A stretch of DNA of 17,361 bases, from positions 1 to 17,361 of the forward strand of contig JAEWWD010000243.1 of the NCBI GenBank assembly GCA_023396535.1, in the 5' to 3' direction. Below, piece by piece: positions 7,105-14,285 of this stretch (position 1 is the stretch's first letter; every line of letters starts with the position of its first letter). Under the pieces are notes generated by a model, which ran no database searches, was not told where the DNA came from, and saw nothing but the letters and a program-made list of their open reading frames with translations. Source of the DNA: Bacillota bacterium. GTDB taxonomy: Bacteria; Bacillota; Clostridia; Christensenellales; CAG-138. The position numbers were made by a program, and so were the translations under genes.

Positions 7105-8256
7105 TCACACCTTCTTCAGATAGTCTTGCACGCGTTTTAGACCCTCGCGGATGTTCTCCTCGCTGGTGGCGTACGTAAACCGGACGTATCCTTCGCCTGC
7201 GTCGCCAAAGCCGGAGCCCGGCACTGTCACAACGCCGGTGTTGTGTAGCAGGTCCATGCAGAAATCCCGCGATTTTTTACCTGTATTTTTGATATTCGCA
7301 AACGCGTAGAACGCACCCTGCGGTGTGATACAGCTCATGCCGTCGGCCGCGTTGATTTCTTTTACGATCATGTCGCGCCGCCTGCGATAGATTTCCCGCA
7401 TGCGTTCAATATCGCTGTCGCACTTGGTCAATCCTGCGGCCGCGGCCAATTGGCTTGGCGCGGGCAGGCAGCTTGCGCCGTTTTCGTGCAATTTGGTCAT
7501 GTTGGCGATGATGGGGCCAGTGCTGATGGCGTACCCCAATCGCCAGCCCGTCATGGCGAACATTTTGGAGAAGCCGCTCACGTATACCACGCGGTCGAGA
7601 AGCTCGGGAAATTCGCAGATGCTGGTATAGGGTTCCTCCGCATATACCAGGCGGCTGTAAATCTCATCCGCCAGAATGTAGATCCGCTTTTCCATGAGTA
7701 TTTCGGCGATACGGCGATAGGTTCCGCGATCTATGACCGCGCCGGTGGGGTTTGAGGGGGAGTTCAGCAATATCAGCTTCGTTTTGTCGGTGATGGCGCG
7801 GCGGATATCGTCCGGGTCGGGAATAAAACCGTTCTCCTCGTACGCCGGCACGACCTTCGCGACGGCGCCGCACATGCCGACCTGTCCGAAGTAGTTGGGC
7901 CAGGCGGGCGTGACCAGTATGACCTCCTCACCCGGGTTTACCAGCGTGAACATAGCAAGCTGTATGGCTTCCGTCGCTCCGCAGGAAATCATGATATTCT
8001 GGTCGGGATCAGGCCTCAGATCATTCCCGTGATACTGCGCGATGGCCTCGCGCAGCTCCTGTATGCCTCTGTTTGGAGTATAGTGCGTCAGGCCCTTCTG
8101 CCACGCGTCGCAGGCGGCGTCGATGATGGGCTGGGGGGTAACGAAATCGGGCTCGCCCACCGTGAAGCTGATGGTATCCTTCATCTTCAGGGCTTCGTTG
8201 AACATTTCGCGGATGGCGGAGCCGCCAAGCGTCATAGCCAAATTGGATAAATTCAT
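7105..8256 (-). CDS. PLP-dependent aminotransferase, class I (aspartate aminotransferase family)
   Basis: 383 residues with fold-type I motifs: FTVGEPDF, YTPNRGIQELREAI, cofactor-contacting N169 in SPSNPTGAV, D197 and Y200 in LADEIYSRLVY, Schiff-base lysine K231 in SGFSKMFAMTGWRLGY, and carboxylate-binding R359 in GYVRFTY. Such enzymes move an amino group between an amino acid and a 2-oxo acid. The gene lies 42 nt downstream of livF and 7 nt upstream of the aldolase. This suggests it deaminates the imported compound, or recycles pyruvate or oxo acid made by the aldolase. The substrate cannot be read from the sequence. AAAGG lies 9-10 nt before the ATG. Confidence 0.88.
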   Translation of the reverse strand: MNLSNLAMTLGGSAIREMFNEALKMKDTISFTVGEPDFVTPQPIIDAACDAWQKGLTHYTPNRGIQELREAIAQYHGNDLRPDPDQNIMISCGATEAIQLAMFTLVNPGEEVILVTPAWPNYFGQVGMCGAVAKVVPAYEENGFIPDPDDIRRAITDKTKLILLNSPSNPTGAVIDRGTYRRIAEILMEKRIYILADEIYSRLVYAEEPYTSICEFPELLDRVVYVSGFSKMFAMTGWRLGYAISTGPIIANMTKLHENGASCLPAPSQLAAAAGLTKCDSDIERMREIYRRRRDMIVKEINAADGMSCITPQGAFYAFANIKNTGKKSRDFCMDLLHNTGVVTVPGSGFGDAGEGYVRFTYATSEENIREGLKRVQDYLKKV

Positions 8257-8298
8257 GTGTACAGTACCTTTCAGTATGTTCTGAACGCTTTTTCGGCG

Positions 8299-9009
8299 TC
8301 ATGTTCCGAGGTACGCCTCGCGCACGCGGTCGTCGTTCAAAAGCGCCTGCGCGTCGCCGCTGATGGTGATGATTCCCGTCTCCAGCACATATGCGCGCGA
8401 GGCGGTGTTGAGCGCGAGATACGCGTTCTGCTCGATGAGCAGAATACTTGTGCCCGCCTCGTTGATCTGCTTGATGATGCGGAAAATATCCTCTACGATG
8501 ATGGGTGCGAGCCCCATGGAGGGCTCGTCGAGCAAAAGCAGCTTGCCGTTGGTCATCAGCGCGCGCCCCAAAGCCAGCATCTGCTGTTCGCCGCCCGAAA
8601 GCGTGCCCGCCATCTGACGGCTGCGCTCCTTCAGGCGGGGGAATATTTCGAATACTTTTTCAAGCTCCCGGTTGATAAAGGCTTTGTCCGTAATCAGATT
8701 TGCGCCCAGCCGGAGGTTTTCCTGCACGGTCAGCCGCGGGAACACCCTTCGGCCTTCCGGCACGTGCGCCACGCCTGCTTCCACGATTTTATGCGCGGGC
8801 TGCCGCGTGAGCTCCTGCCCCAGCAGCTTGATGGAACCCGATTTTGCGGGCTCTAGGCCGGAGATGGTGCGCAATATGGTGGATTTGCCTGCGCCGTTGG
8901 AACCTATAAGCGTCACGATTTCGCCTTCGTTGAGATGAAACGACACGCCCTTGACCGCCTCGATCATGCCGTACGAGACGAACAGATCCTTTACTTCAAG
9001 CATTGGCAT
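8299..9009 (-). CDS. livF: ABC transporter ATP-binding protein, LivF type
   Basis: 236 residues, the second ATPase of a hydrophobic-amino-acid-type (HAAT) importer. Walker A is GSNGAGKST (36-44), the signature is LSGGEQQ (137-143), Walker B is LLLLDEP (157-163), and the switch region reads LLIEQN as is usual for LivF. VPEGRRVFPRLTVQENL is a typical LivF stretch. The start at 9009 is set by AGGAGG at 9023-9018 inside the end of livG, giving a 14-nt overlap; the frame is open further upstream. It pairs with LivG to drive the LivH/LivM channel. Confidence 0.93.
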   Translation of the reverse strand: MPMLEVKDLFVSYGMIEAVKGVSFHLNEGEIVTLIGSNGAGKSTILRTISGLEPAKSGSIKLLGQELTRQPAHKIVEAGVAHVPEGRRVFPRLTVQENLRLGANLITDKAFINRELEKVFEIFPRLKERSRQMAGTLSGGEQQMLALGRALMTNGKLLLLDEPSMGLAPIIVEDIFRIIKQINEAGTSILLIEQNAYLALNTASRAYVLETGIITISGDAQALLNDDRVREAYLGT

Positions 9010-9775
9010 GTTGATAGCCTCCTCCCAAATACGCGGCGATGACACGCGGGTCCTTCTGAATATCCGCGGGCTTGCCTTCCGCTATTGTCTGCCCGAAATC
9101 CAGCACCTTGATGGTTTCGGAAAGAGGCATCACGAAATTCATATGGTGCTCGATGAGTACGATTGAGAGATTGAATTTTGCGCGTACTTCCTGTACCAGC
9201 GACGCCATCTCGTCGAGCTCCGTCGTCACCATGCCCGCAACGGGCTCGTCAAGCAGCAGCAGCCGCGGCTCAAGCATCAGCGCGCGCACGATCTCAAGCC
9301 GTCTTTGCGCGCCGTAAGGCAGGTTTTTCGCCAGGAGATCCGCTTTATCCGCAAGGTGGAACATATCGAGGAGATACATGGCGCGCTCGTCGATCTCGCG
9401 CTCCTCGCGGCGCATGGCGGGGGTGCGCAGCAGACTTTGCCATAACTTCTGTTTGCTTTGGAATGTATAGGACATTTTGACGTTGTCCACAACCGTCGCA
9501 TCCGAAAACAGGCGGATGTTCTGGAACGTACGGGCCACGCCCATCTGTGCGTATTCGTATGGATGCAGGCCGACCATGTCGCGGCCGTCGAGCCGTATGG
9601 AGCCCGTGGTAGGCTTGTAGATGCCGGTAAGCATGTTGAACACCGTCGTCTTGCCCGCACCGTTGGGGCCAATGATGGCAATCAATTGATTTTCGCCTAC
9701 CGTCAGGTTAAAATTGCTCACCGCAACCAGGCCGCCGAATACGATGGAAAGATCCTTTACCTCAAGTATGTTCAT
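8996..9775 (-). CDS. livG: ABC transporter ATP-binding protein, LivG type
   Basis: 259 residues, the first ATPase of the HAAT importer. Walker A is GPNGAGKTT (36-44); VARTFQNIRLF is the classic LivG Q-loop area; the signature is the LivG-style LPYGAQRRLEI in place of LSGGQ; Walker B is LLLLDEP; the switch histidine lies in VLIEHHM. After Walker B the sequence is VAGMVTTELDEM, where most LivG proteins have AAGMNP followed by an E-rich helix, a small departure. The ATG overlaps the livM stop as ATGA, and the 3' end overlaps livF by 14 nt. Confidence 0.93.
   Translation of the reverse strand: MNILEVKDLSIVFGGLVAVSNFNLTVGENQLIAIIGPNGAGKTTVFNMLTGIYKPTTGSIRLDGRDMVGLHPYEYAQMGVARTFQNIRLFSDATVVDNVKMSYTFQSKQKLWQSLLRTPAMRREEREIDERAMYLLDMFHLADKADLLAKNLPYGAQRRLEIVRALMLEPRLLLLDEPVAGMVTTELDEMASLVQEVRAKFNLSIVLIEHHMNFVMPLSETIKVLDFGQTIAEGKPADIQKDPRVIAAYLGGGYQHANA
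9018..9023 (-). promoter_or_regulatory. Ribosome-binding site of livF inside livG
   Basis: AGGAGG on the minus strand lies 8 nt before the ATG at 9009 and within the last codons of livG. It fixes the livF start and points to translational coupling. Confidence 0.75.
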
Positions 9776-10794
9776 CGGCCGCCTCCTTCGCTGACTGCTT
9801 TGGGATTGCCGAATGGTTCGTCATACAGGGTGCCGCGCTTTATTTTCAGGAACCCCAGTTCCTTGCCGCCGCACAGGCCGTTGGAGCGGTACAGCATGAC
9901 GCAGATCAATACCACCGCGTATATGACGATGCGCCAGCTCGCGAGAAAGCGCAGCGCTTCGGGCAAAATCGTCAGCAGCAGCGCGCCGAGTATGGAGCCG
10001 GTCAGCGTCCCTACGCCGCCCGCGTACAGATATACCAAATAATCGCTGGATTTGACGAAACTGAACGTATCCGGCTGTATGAAGCCCATCACATGGGCGA
10101 ACAGCCCGCCGGCTATGCCGGCCATGAACGCCGCGGTGCAGAAGGATATGATCTTATACCGCGTGGTGTTGATGCCCATGGCGCCAGCCGCGATTTCGTT
10201 GTCGCGTATGGCGATGCAGGCGCGGCCGTATCGAGAATAGATAAAGCTGCGCGCCACGAATAGCGTAAGCACCACAAACACGAGCACCCATTCAATGCTG
10301 GTATACGCGGGTATGCCCACCATGCCGCGCGCCGCGCCTATGGGCTCGACAAGCCGCAGAAATGCGCGTACGATTTCACCGAAAGCCAGCGTAACGATGG
10401 CGAGATAATCCCCCTTGAGTTTGAGCGTGGGCAAGCCGATCAATAAGCCCACCACTGCGGCGATAACGCCTCCAACAAACAGGCCGGTCAAAAACGCCGG
10501 TATTTTAAGGTCAGGGGAGGTAGCGACGCCCGGGAACAGCAGTGTGGTCACGATCGCCGAGCCGTACGCTCCCAGCGACATGAAGCCCGCGTGCCCGATG
10601 CAGAATTGCCCGGTGAATCCGTTTACGAGGTTCAGGCTGACCGTCATCATGATGTTGACCCCTGCGAACATCAGTATTTGTATCATATACGGGTTGACGA
10701 TCTTGTACCGCCTGAGCAGCATCAGCGCGCCATAGCCCGCTATTACACAGAGTATGGGCAGCAGCATCTTGGCCGTCTTGATGATGTATTTCAT
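9772..10794 (-). CDS. livM: ABC transporter permease, LivM type
   Basis: 340 residues with about eight to nine hydrophobic segments. Family stretches are VSLNLVNGFTGQFCIGHAGF near residues 50-70, GDYLAIVTLAFGEIVR, and the cytoplasmic coupling loop with AAGAMGINTTRYKIISF before a helix rich in small residues (AGIAGGLFAHVMGFI). The C-terminus has VGTLTGSILGALLLTILPEALR. LivM forms the membrane channel with LivH. The ATG lies 3 nt after the livH stop and the 3' end overlaps livG by 4 nt, so these genes form one tight transcription unit. Confidence 0.92.
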   Translation of the reverse strand: MKYIIKTAKMLLPILCVIAGYGALMLLRRYKIVNPYMIQILMFAGVNIMMTVSLNLVNGFTGQFCIGHAGFMSLGAYGSAIVTTLLFPGVATSPDLKIPAFLTGLFVGGVIAAVVGLLIGLPTLKLKGDYLAIVTLAFGEIVRAFLRLVEPIGAARGMVGIPAYTSIEWVLVFVVLTLFVARSFIYSRYGRACIAIRDNEIAAGAMGINTTRYKIISFCTAAFMAGIAGGLFAHVMGFIQPDTFSFVKSSDYLVYLYAGGVGTLTGSILGALLLTILPEALRFLASWRIVIYAVVLICVMLYRSNGLCGGKELGFLKIKRGTLYDEPFGNPKAVSEGGGR

Positions 10795-10797
10795 GGG

Positions 10798-11709
10798 CTA
10801 CACCTTTTCGATTGTCACGCTGCCCCTGAGGCCGGCGGGTTTGAACAGCAGGATCAATATCAGAATGATAAAACCGATGGCATATCCCAGATTGGAGTTG
10901 ATGGATGTCGCGAGTATTTCAGTGACGCCCATGATAAAACCGCCCAGCATGGCACCGCGGATATCGCCAATCCCGCCAAGTACCGCGGCGATAAAGGATT
11001 TTGTTCCCAGCCAGCTTCCCATATACACGTCCACTTGGGGGTATATGCTGGCATAGAATATGCCGCTCGCCGCGGCAAGCGCCGCGCCAATAAAAAACGT
11101 AAAGGAAATGACCTGGTTGGTATTGATGCCCATGAGCGACGCGGCGTCCTTATCCATGCTGACGGCGCGCATCTGGGTTCCTATCTTGGTTTTGCTGACG
11201 ACACGGTCCAGCGCGAACATGAACACGATGGAGAGCACGATCATGATAATCTGCGTGGATGTAATTTGTATGCCGCCGACGGAATACCGCGTCACCGGGA
11301 ACAATGCCGGAAAGGAGCGGGGGGCGGGGCCTATAAACGGCAAAGCGCGCGGAAAATTCTGCAGGAACATGGATACGCCCACCGCCGTGATCAACGCCAT
11401 CATGCGCGGCTTCTTGCGCAGAGGCTTGTATGCGATGGCCTCCACCGCGGAGCCTAAGGCGCCCGTACCCAGCATGGCGGCAAGTATGATCACGCCGACG
11501 ATAACCGCTGAAAACGCGCCGTCCATGGTGTACGAACTAAACGCCTGAGCGAGGAAGAATGTGCCCATCGCGCCGATCATAAGAAAATCGCCGTGGGCAA
11601 AATTGATCATGCCGACGATGCCGTACACCATCGTGTAGCCGAGCGCCAGCAGAGCGTAAACGCTGCCCAGTTGCAGACCGTAAATGAGCAGTTGCAGGAA
11701 CGTTGACAA
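10798..11709 (-). CDS. livH: ABC transporter permease, LivH type
   Basis: 303 residues from a TTG start, with about eight membrane helices. Family motifs: LQLGSVYALLALGYTMVYG at the N-terminus, MINFAHGDFLMIGA, a coupling loop with DKDAASLMGINTNQVISF, and AAVLGGIGDIRGAMLGGFIMGVTE near the C-terminus. An upstream in-frame ATG at 11739 exists. However, GGAGGG at 11721-11716 is 6 nt before the TTG at 11709, and the ATG lies inside a stable hairpin, so TTG is preferred. LivH and LivM make the channel. It is the second gene of the operon, after the binding protein. Confidence 0.9.
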   Translation of the reverse strand: MSTFLQLLIYGLQLGSVYALLALGYTMVYGIVGMINFAHGDFLMIGAMGTFFLAQAFSSYTMDGAFSAVIVGVIILAAMLGTGALGSAVEAIAYKPLRKKPRMMALITAVGVSMFLQNFPRALPFIGPAPRSFPALFPVTRYSVGGIQITSTQIIMIVLSIVFMFALDRVVSKTKIGTQMRAVSMDKDAASLMGINTNQVISFTFFIGAALAAASGIFYASIYPQVDVYMGSWLGTKSFIAAVLGGIGDIRGAMLGGFIMGVTEILATSINSNLGYAIGFIILILILLFKPAGLRGSVTIEKV

Positions 11710-11715
11710 AATGAT

Positions 11716-11721
11716 CCCTCC
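11716..11721 (-). promoter_or_regulatory. Ribosome-binding site that decides the livH TTG start
   Basis: GGAGGG on the minus strand, 6 nt before TTG at 11709. The competing ATG at 11739 has no comparable site. Confidence 0.65.
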
Positions 11722-11734
11722 AGCCTGTAAAGTA

Positions 11735-11768
11735 TGCATGCCTGCCGGCTTGCGCCAACAGGCATGCA
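11735..11768 (-). promoter_or_regulatory. Intercistronic hairpin between livK and livH
   Basis: A perfect 10-bp inverted repeat (TGCATGCCTG / CAGGCATGCA) with a 14-nt loop between the livK stop and the livH ribosome-binding site. There is no T-tract, so it is not a standard terminator. Such structures often stabilise the upstream mRNA segment or cause partial termination, keeping the binding protein more abundant than the permeases. Confidence 0.55.
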
Positions 11769-11788
11769 GGTCATCATCGCGGTACCGA

Positions 11789-13021
11789 TTACGGATTGAC
11801 GTTCTTCAGGAACGTAGCCACGCCCTGATCATTGTACTGCAGCACGGCCGCGCCCTTGATGGGATTGCGGTCTTCTCCGACAGTGATGATGCCGGAAGGG
11901 AGCTGGAGATCCTTGATGCTGGCGATGGCGTCGCGTACGCCGGCGCGGTCGATGGTCTTGGCGGTCTTGATGCCTTCGAGCACCATCATGGTCGCTTCGT
12001 ATGCGAGCACCGCGTTGGAGTTGGGTTTATCGCCGTAAGCGTCGGTGAACGCCTTGACGAATTCCTGTGCGACGGGATCCGGGTTGTCTGGAGAGAAGGC
12101 GCTGATATAGGCGGTGCCCTTGATGTTCTCGGCGCCGGCAACCTGCGCTACTTCGGGGGCGTCCATGGAGTCGCCGCCGATAATGGGCGCGTTGAGGCCC
12201 ATTGCGCGCGCCTGCTGCACCTGCAGAGGAATTTCAAGGAACATATTGGGGAGTATGAGGCATTCCGGATTGGCGGCCGCGATTTTTGTCAACTGCACGT
12301 TGTAATCCTTGATGTCGGAGCCGCTGTACGCCTGCACTTCCACGAGCGTGCCGCCAAGCGCTTCATAACTGGCTTTAAAGGCTTCATACAAGCCCTTGCT
12401 GTAAGCGTCCGCGTTGTTATAGAGCACGCCCGCCGTCTTGTAGCCTTCTTCCCAGGCGAACGTAGCGGCGACTTTGCCCTGGAACGGGTCTATAAAGCAT
12501 GCGCGGAAGATATAGTCGCCTACCTTTGTCACGGCCTCGTTGGTGGTGAACGTACCGATGGCGGCGCAGCCGGCCTGCTGCGCGATGGGGCCTGCGGCCA
12601 GTATGCACTTGGACATATCCGGGCCGACAATGGCGATGACTTCGTCCTGGTTGATCAGTTTCTGATAAACGTTCGCGGTGATATCTTCTTTGGCCTCGTT
12701 GTCTTCATAGAGGAACTGAATGGGGTAGCGGGTGTCGCCAACCAGCAGGCCGCCTTCGGCCGTCAGCTTGTTTTCAATAAGCTTGATGCCGTTGGTGATG
12801 TACTTGCCGGCGATCGCGCCGGATCCGGACAGAGGGCAAACCACGCCGATTTTAAGGGTTTCGCCCTTCTTCTCTCCGCCGGCCTGTGTGCCCTGGTCTG
12901 CGGGGGCTGCAGAGGCGGCCGCGGCGCTTGGCTGCGGGTTGGCAGCGGGAGCGGTGCATCCTGCGACGGCAGCGAGTATCAAGAGTGCCGCGAACAGGAA
13001 GGAAATGGATCTGCGTATCAT
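11789..13021 (-). CDS. livK: HAAT-type substrate-binding lipoprotein, LivK/LivJ type
   Basis: 410 residues. A lipoprotein signal peptide ends in the lipobox LAAVAGC with C22 as the lipidated cysteine, followed by an Ala/Pro/Gly-rich linker (about 23-55). The periplasmic-binding-protein type I fold follows: LKIGVVCPLSGSGAIAGKYITNG, IVGPDMSKCILA, IGTFTTNEAVTK, FRACFIDPFQGKVAA, IIGGDSMDAPE. In LivJ/LivK-like proteins, the Ser after GP and the Thr-rich loop bind the alpha-carboxylate and amine of the ligand. Both regions hold suitable residues here, which fits an amino-acid-like ligand, but I cannot predict which. It is the first gene of the operon; GGAGG lies 9 nt before the ATG and the SigA promoter is about 90-120 nt upstream. 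Confidence 0.93.
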   Translation of the reverse strand: MIRRSISFLFAALLILAAVAGCTAPAANPQPSAAAASAAPADQGTQAGGEKKGETLKIGVVCPLSGSGAIAGKYITNGIKLIENKLTAEGGLLVGDTRYPIQFLYEDNEAKEDITANVYQKLINQDEVIAIVGPDMSKCILAAGPIAQQAGCAAIGTFTTNEAVTKVGDYIFRACFIDPFQGKVAATFAWEEGYKTAGVLYNNADAYSKGLYEAFKASYEALGGTLVEVQAYSGSDIKDYNVQLTKIAAANPECLILPNMFLEIPLQVQQARAMGLNAPIIGGDSMDAPEVAQVAGAENIKGTAYISAFSPDNPDPVAQEFVKAFTDAYGDKPNSNAVLAYEATMMVLEGIKTAKTIDRAGVRDAIASIKDLQLPSGIITVGEDRNPIKGAAVLQYNDQGVATFLKNVNP

Positions 13022-13090
13022 CCTTTAAGACCTCCATATTTTTTTTAGGGCAAAGTTGTTTTGTTAGGGTGATCCGTTTGTTCCGTATCG

Positions 13091-13105
13091 TGAAATGCTT
13101 TTCCA
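13091..13105. promoter_or_regulatory. Candidate IclR-family operator in the livK leader
   Basis: TGAAATGCTTTTCCA is an imperfect palindrome of the TGGAAA-N3-TTTCCA/TTTCA kind bound by IclR-family regulators such as KdgR. It would cover roughly +2 to +16 of the liv operon transcript, where a bound repressor blocks transcription. Four of six half-site positions are symmetric. Confidence 0.4.
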
Positions 13106-13113
13106 ATAACGCC

Positions 13114-13142
13114 ATTATAGCATTGCCATATATGGATTTCAA
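13114..13142 (-). promoter_or_regulatory. SigA-type promoter of the liv-aminotransferase-eda-kdgK operon
   Basis: On the minus strand TTGAAA (13142-13137) and TATAAT (13119-13114) are separated by exactly 17 bp. The start would be near 13107, giving a leader of about 86 nt to livK. The spacer contains the perfect palindrome CCATATATGG (13126-13135). Confidence 0.75.
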
Positions 13143-13256
13143 CAGCCAATTTGTATTTAGGATGATCGTAGATTTAATACCCGGGCATTGAAAAAGGAGA
13201 TATCCATACGCAGGATATATATTGAAAAATAAAAGGCTTTCGTGCAGTTTTCCGGC

Positions 13257-13286
13257 TTGTATATTCGCATAAAATATGCTTATAAT
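13257..13286 (+). promoter_or_regulatory. SigA-type promoter of the IclR-family gene
   Basis: TTGTAT (13257-13262) and TATAAT (13281-13286) are separated by 18 bp. The spacer contains the inverted repeat GCATA-AAA-TATGC (13267-13279), a candidate autoregulatory site. Confidence 0.6.
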
Positions 13287-13352
13287 GATGCTGTATAGGC
13301 TTTTGGGCATGACATTTGGCATGCATAATACACGAAAGGGCGGCACTCATAC

Positions 13353-14123
13353 ATGGAGGGAACGCGCGTACAGGTAATGGACAGGGCTCTCGATCTCATG
13401 GAACAGCTTTCCACTTCGGAACAGGGATTAAGCATTACGGAATTATCCAAGAGAACGGGGCTGCCGAAAAGCACTGTGCACCGTATATTGAATACTTTCG
13501 CATGCAGACATTATGTGGAAAAGAAATCCGACACCGATTTTTATGTGCTTGGCTATAAATTCGTCGAAATTGCAAGCATTTACCTCAATAAGATCGTTCT
13601 GAAAACAGAAGCCGTGCCCATCATGCACAGTATCGCGTGCATGTTCAATGCCACGTCGTATCTCGGCGTGCTTGAAGCGAATGAGGTCATGTATCTTGAA
13701 CGGGTTGAGCCGCTCAACAGCCTGCGCCTGTATTCCCAGATCGGCAAACGCGAGCCCATACATTGTACTGCGCTGGGGAAAGTGTTGCTGTCTTCCCTGG
13801 AAAAGCCTGAATATAACGCACTGGTTCAATCCCTGACGCTCAAACAGCATACGCCCAACACGATCACGGATGTCAGAATGCTTGGGATAGAAGTGGATCA
13901 GGTGCGAGTCAATGGATACGCCGTGGACAGAGCGGAACATGAGGCCGGAATCTACTGCCTTGCGGTGCCGATTTATGACTATACGCGCAAGGTTATGGCG
14001 GCTATGAGCGTCTCCGGGCCTGATCTGTTTGAAGTAAACGATATCACCAGCATGCTCGAAAAAATGCAGGAGGCCTCTGCCAATCTGTCACAGCGTATGG
14101 GATATACCACGCCGAAAAACTAA
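13353..14123 (+). CDS. IclR-family transcriptional regulator (probable KdgR-like regulator of this cluster)
   Basis: 256 residues. The N-terminal winged helix-turn-helix is at about 8-65: VQVMDRALDLMEQLS, LSITELSKRTGLPKSTVHRILNTF, then the wing YVEKKSDTDFYVLGYKF. The effector domain (about 80-250) has the family pattern RLYSQIGKREPIHCTALGKVLLSS, GYAVDRAEHEAGIYCLAVPIYDY and AAMSVSGP. IclR members bind small organic acids; KdgR-type members sense KDG. It lies between two operons of KDG/KDPG metabolism and is divergent from one of them, so control of both is likely (inference). The ribosome-binding site is weak (AAAGGGCGG about 9 nt before ATG). A strong terminator follows 17 nt after the stop, so it is a single-gene transcript. 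Confidence 0.9.
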   Translation: MEGTRVQVMDRALDLMEQLSTSEQGLSITELSKRTGLPKSTVHRILNTFACRHYVEKKSDTDFYVLGYKFVEIASIYLNKIVLKTEAVPIMHSIACMFNATSYLGVLEANEVMYLERVEPLNSLRLYSQIGKREPIHCTALGKVLLSSLEKPEYNALVQSLTLKQHTPNTITDVRMLGIEVDQVRVNGYAVDRAEHEAGIYCLAVPIYDYTRKVMAAMSVSGPDLFEVNDITSMLEKMQEASANLSQRMGYTTPKN

Positions 14124-14140
14124 TTTCATTCTCGGCATCA

Positions 14141-14173
14141 TAAGCGGCAGGCTTACCCTGCCGCTTAATTTTT
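14141..14173 (+). terminator. Intrinsic terminator of the IclR-family gene
   Basis: A perfect 11-bp stem (TAAGCGGCAGG / CCTGCCGCTTA) with loop CTTAC, followed by ATTTTTATC. It separates the regulator from the downstream catabolic operon, which has its own promoter. Confidence 0.88.
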
Positions 14174-14199
14174 ATCAGAATTTTTACCGTTTATGGAAG

Positions 14200-14228
14200 T
14201 TGACATATCAAATTCGCATGTATATAAT
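14200..14228 (+). promoter_or_regulatory. Consensus SigA promoter of the eda2-kduD-dehydrogenase operon
   Basis: TTGACA (14200-14205), 17 bp, TATAAT (14223-14228): an exact match to the vegetative consensus, with a leader of about 50 nt. It is flanked by an inverted repeat, TTATGGAA (14191-14198) and TTCCATAA (14257-14264). A palindromic CATA-AATA-TATG lies at 14260-14271. A perfect promoter usually needs a repressor, and these repeats are candidate operators. Confidence 0.85.
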
Positions 14229-14285
14229 TCATTGTGTTCCACATAGTGATATGCAATTCCATAAATATATGCTTGGGGGTTGGCT

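Larger units (their letters stand above)
13022..13352. other. Divergent control region between livK and the IclR gene
   Basis: 331 bp with no gene, AT-richer than its surroundings. It contains a good SigA-type promoter in each direction and at least three palindromes placed in or next to them: 13091-13105, 13126-13135 and 13267-13279. This is the usual layout for an IclR regulator controlling a divergent catabolic operon. Confidence 0.75.

Noticed and set aside
11684..13048. 454-codon open frame on the plus strand opposite livK
   Set aside because: It is antisense to a clearly recognised lipoprotein gene, lacks family motifs, and arises from the GC-skewed codon use of livK.
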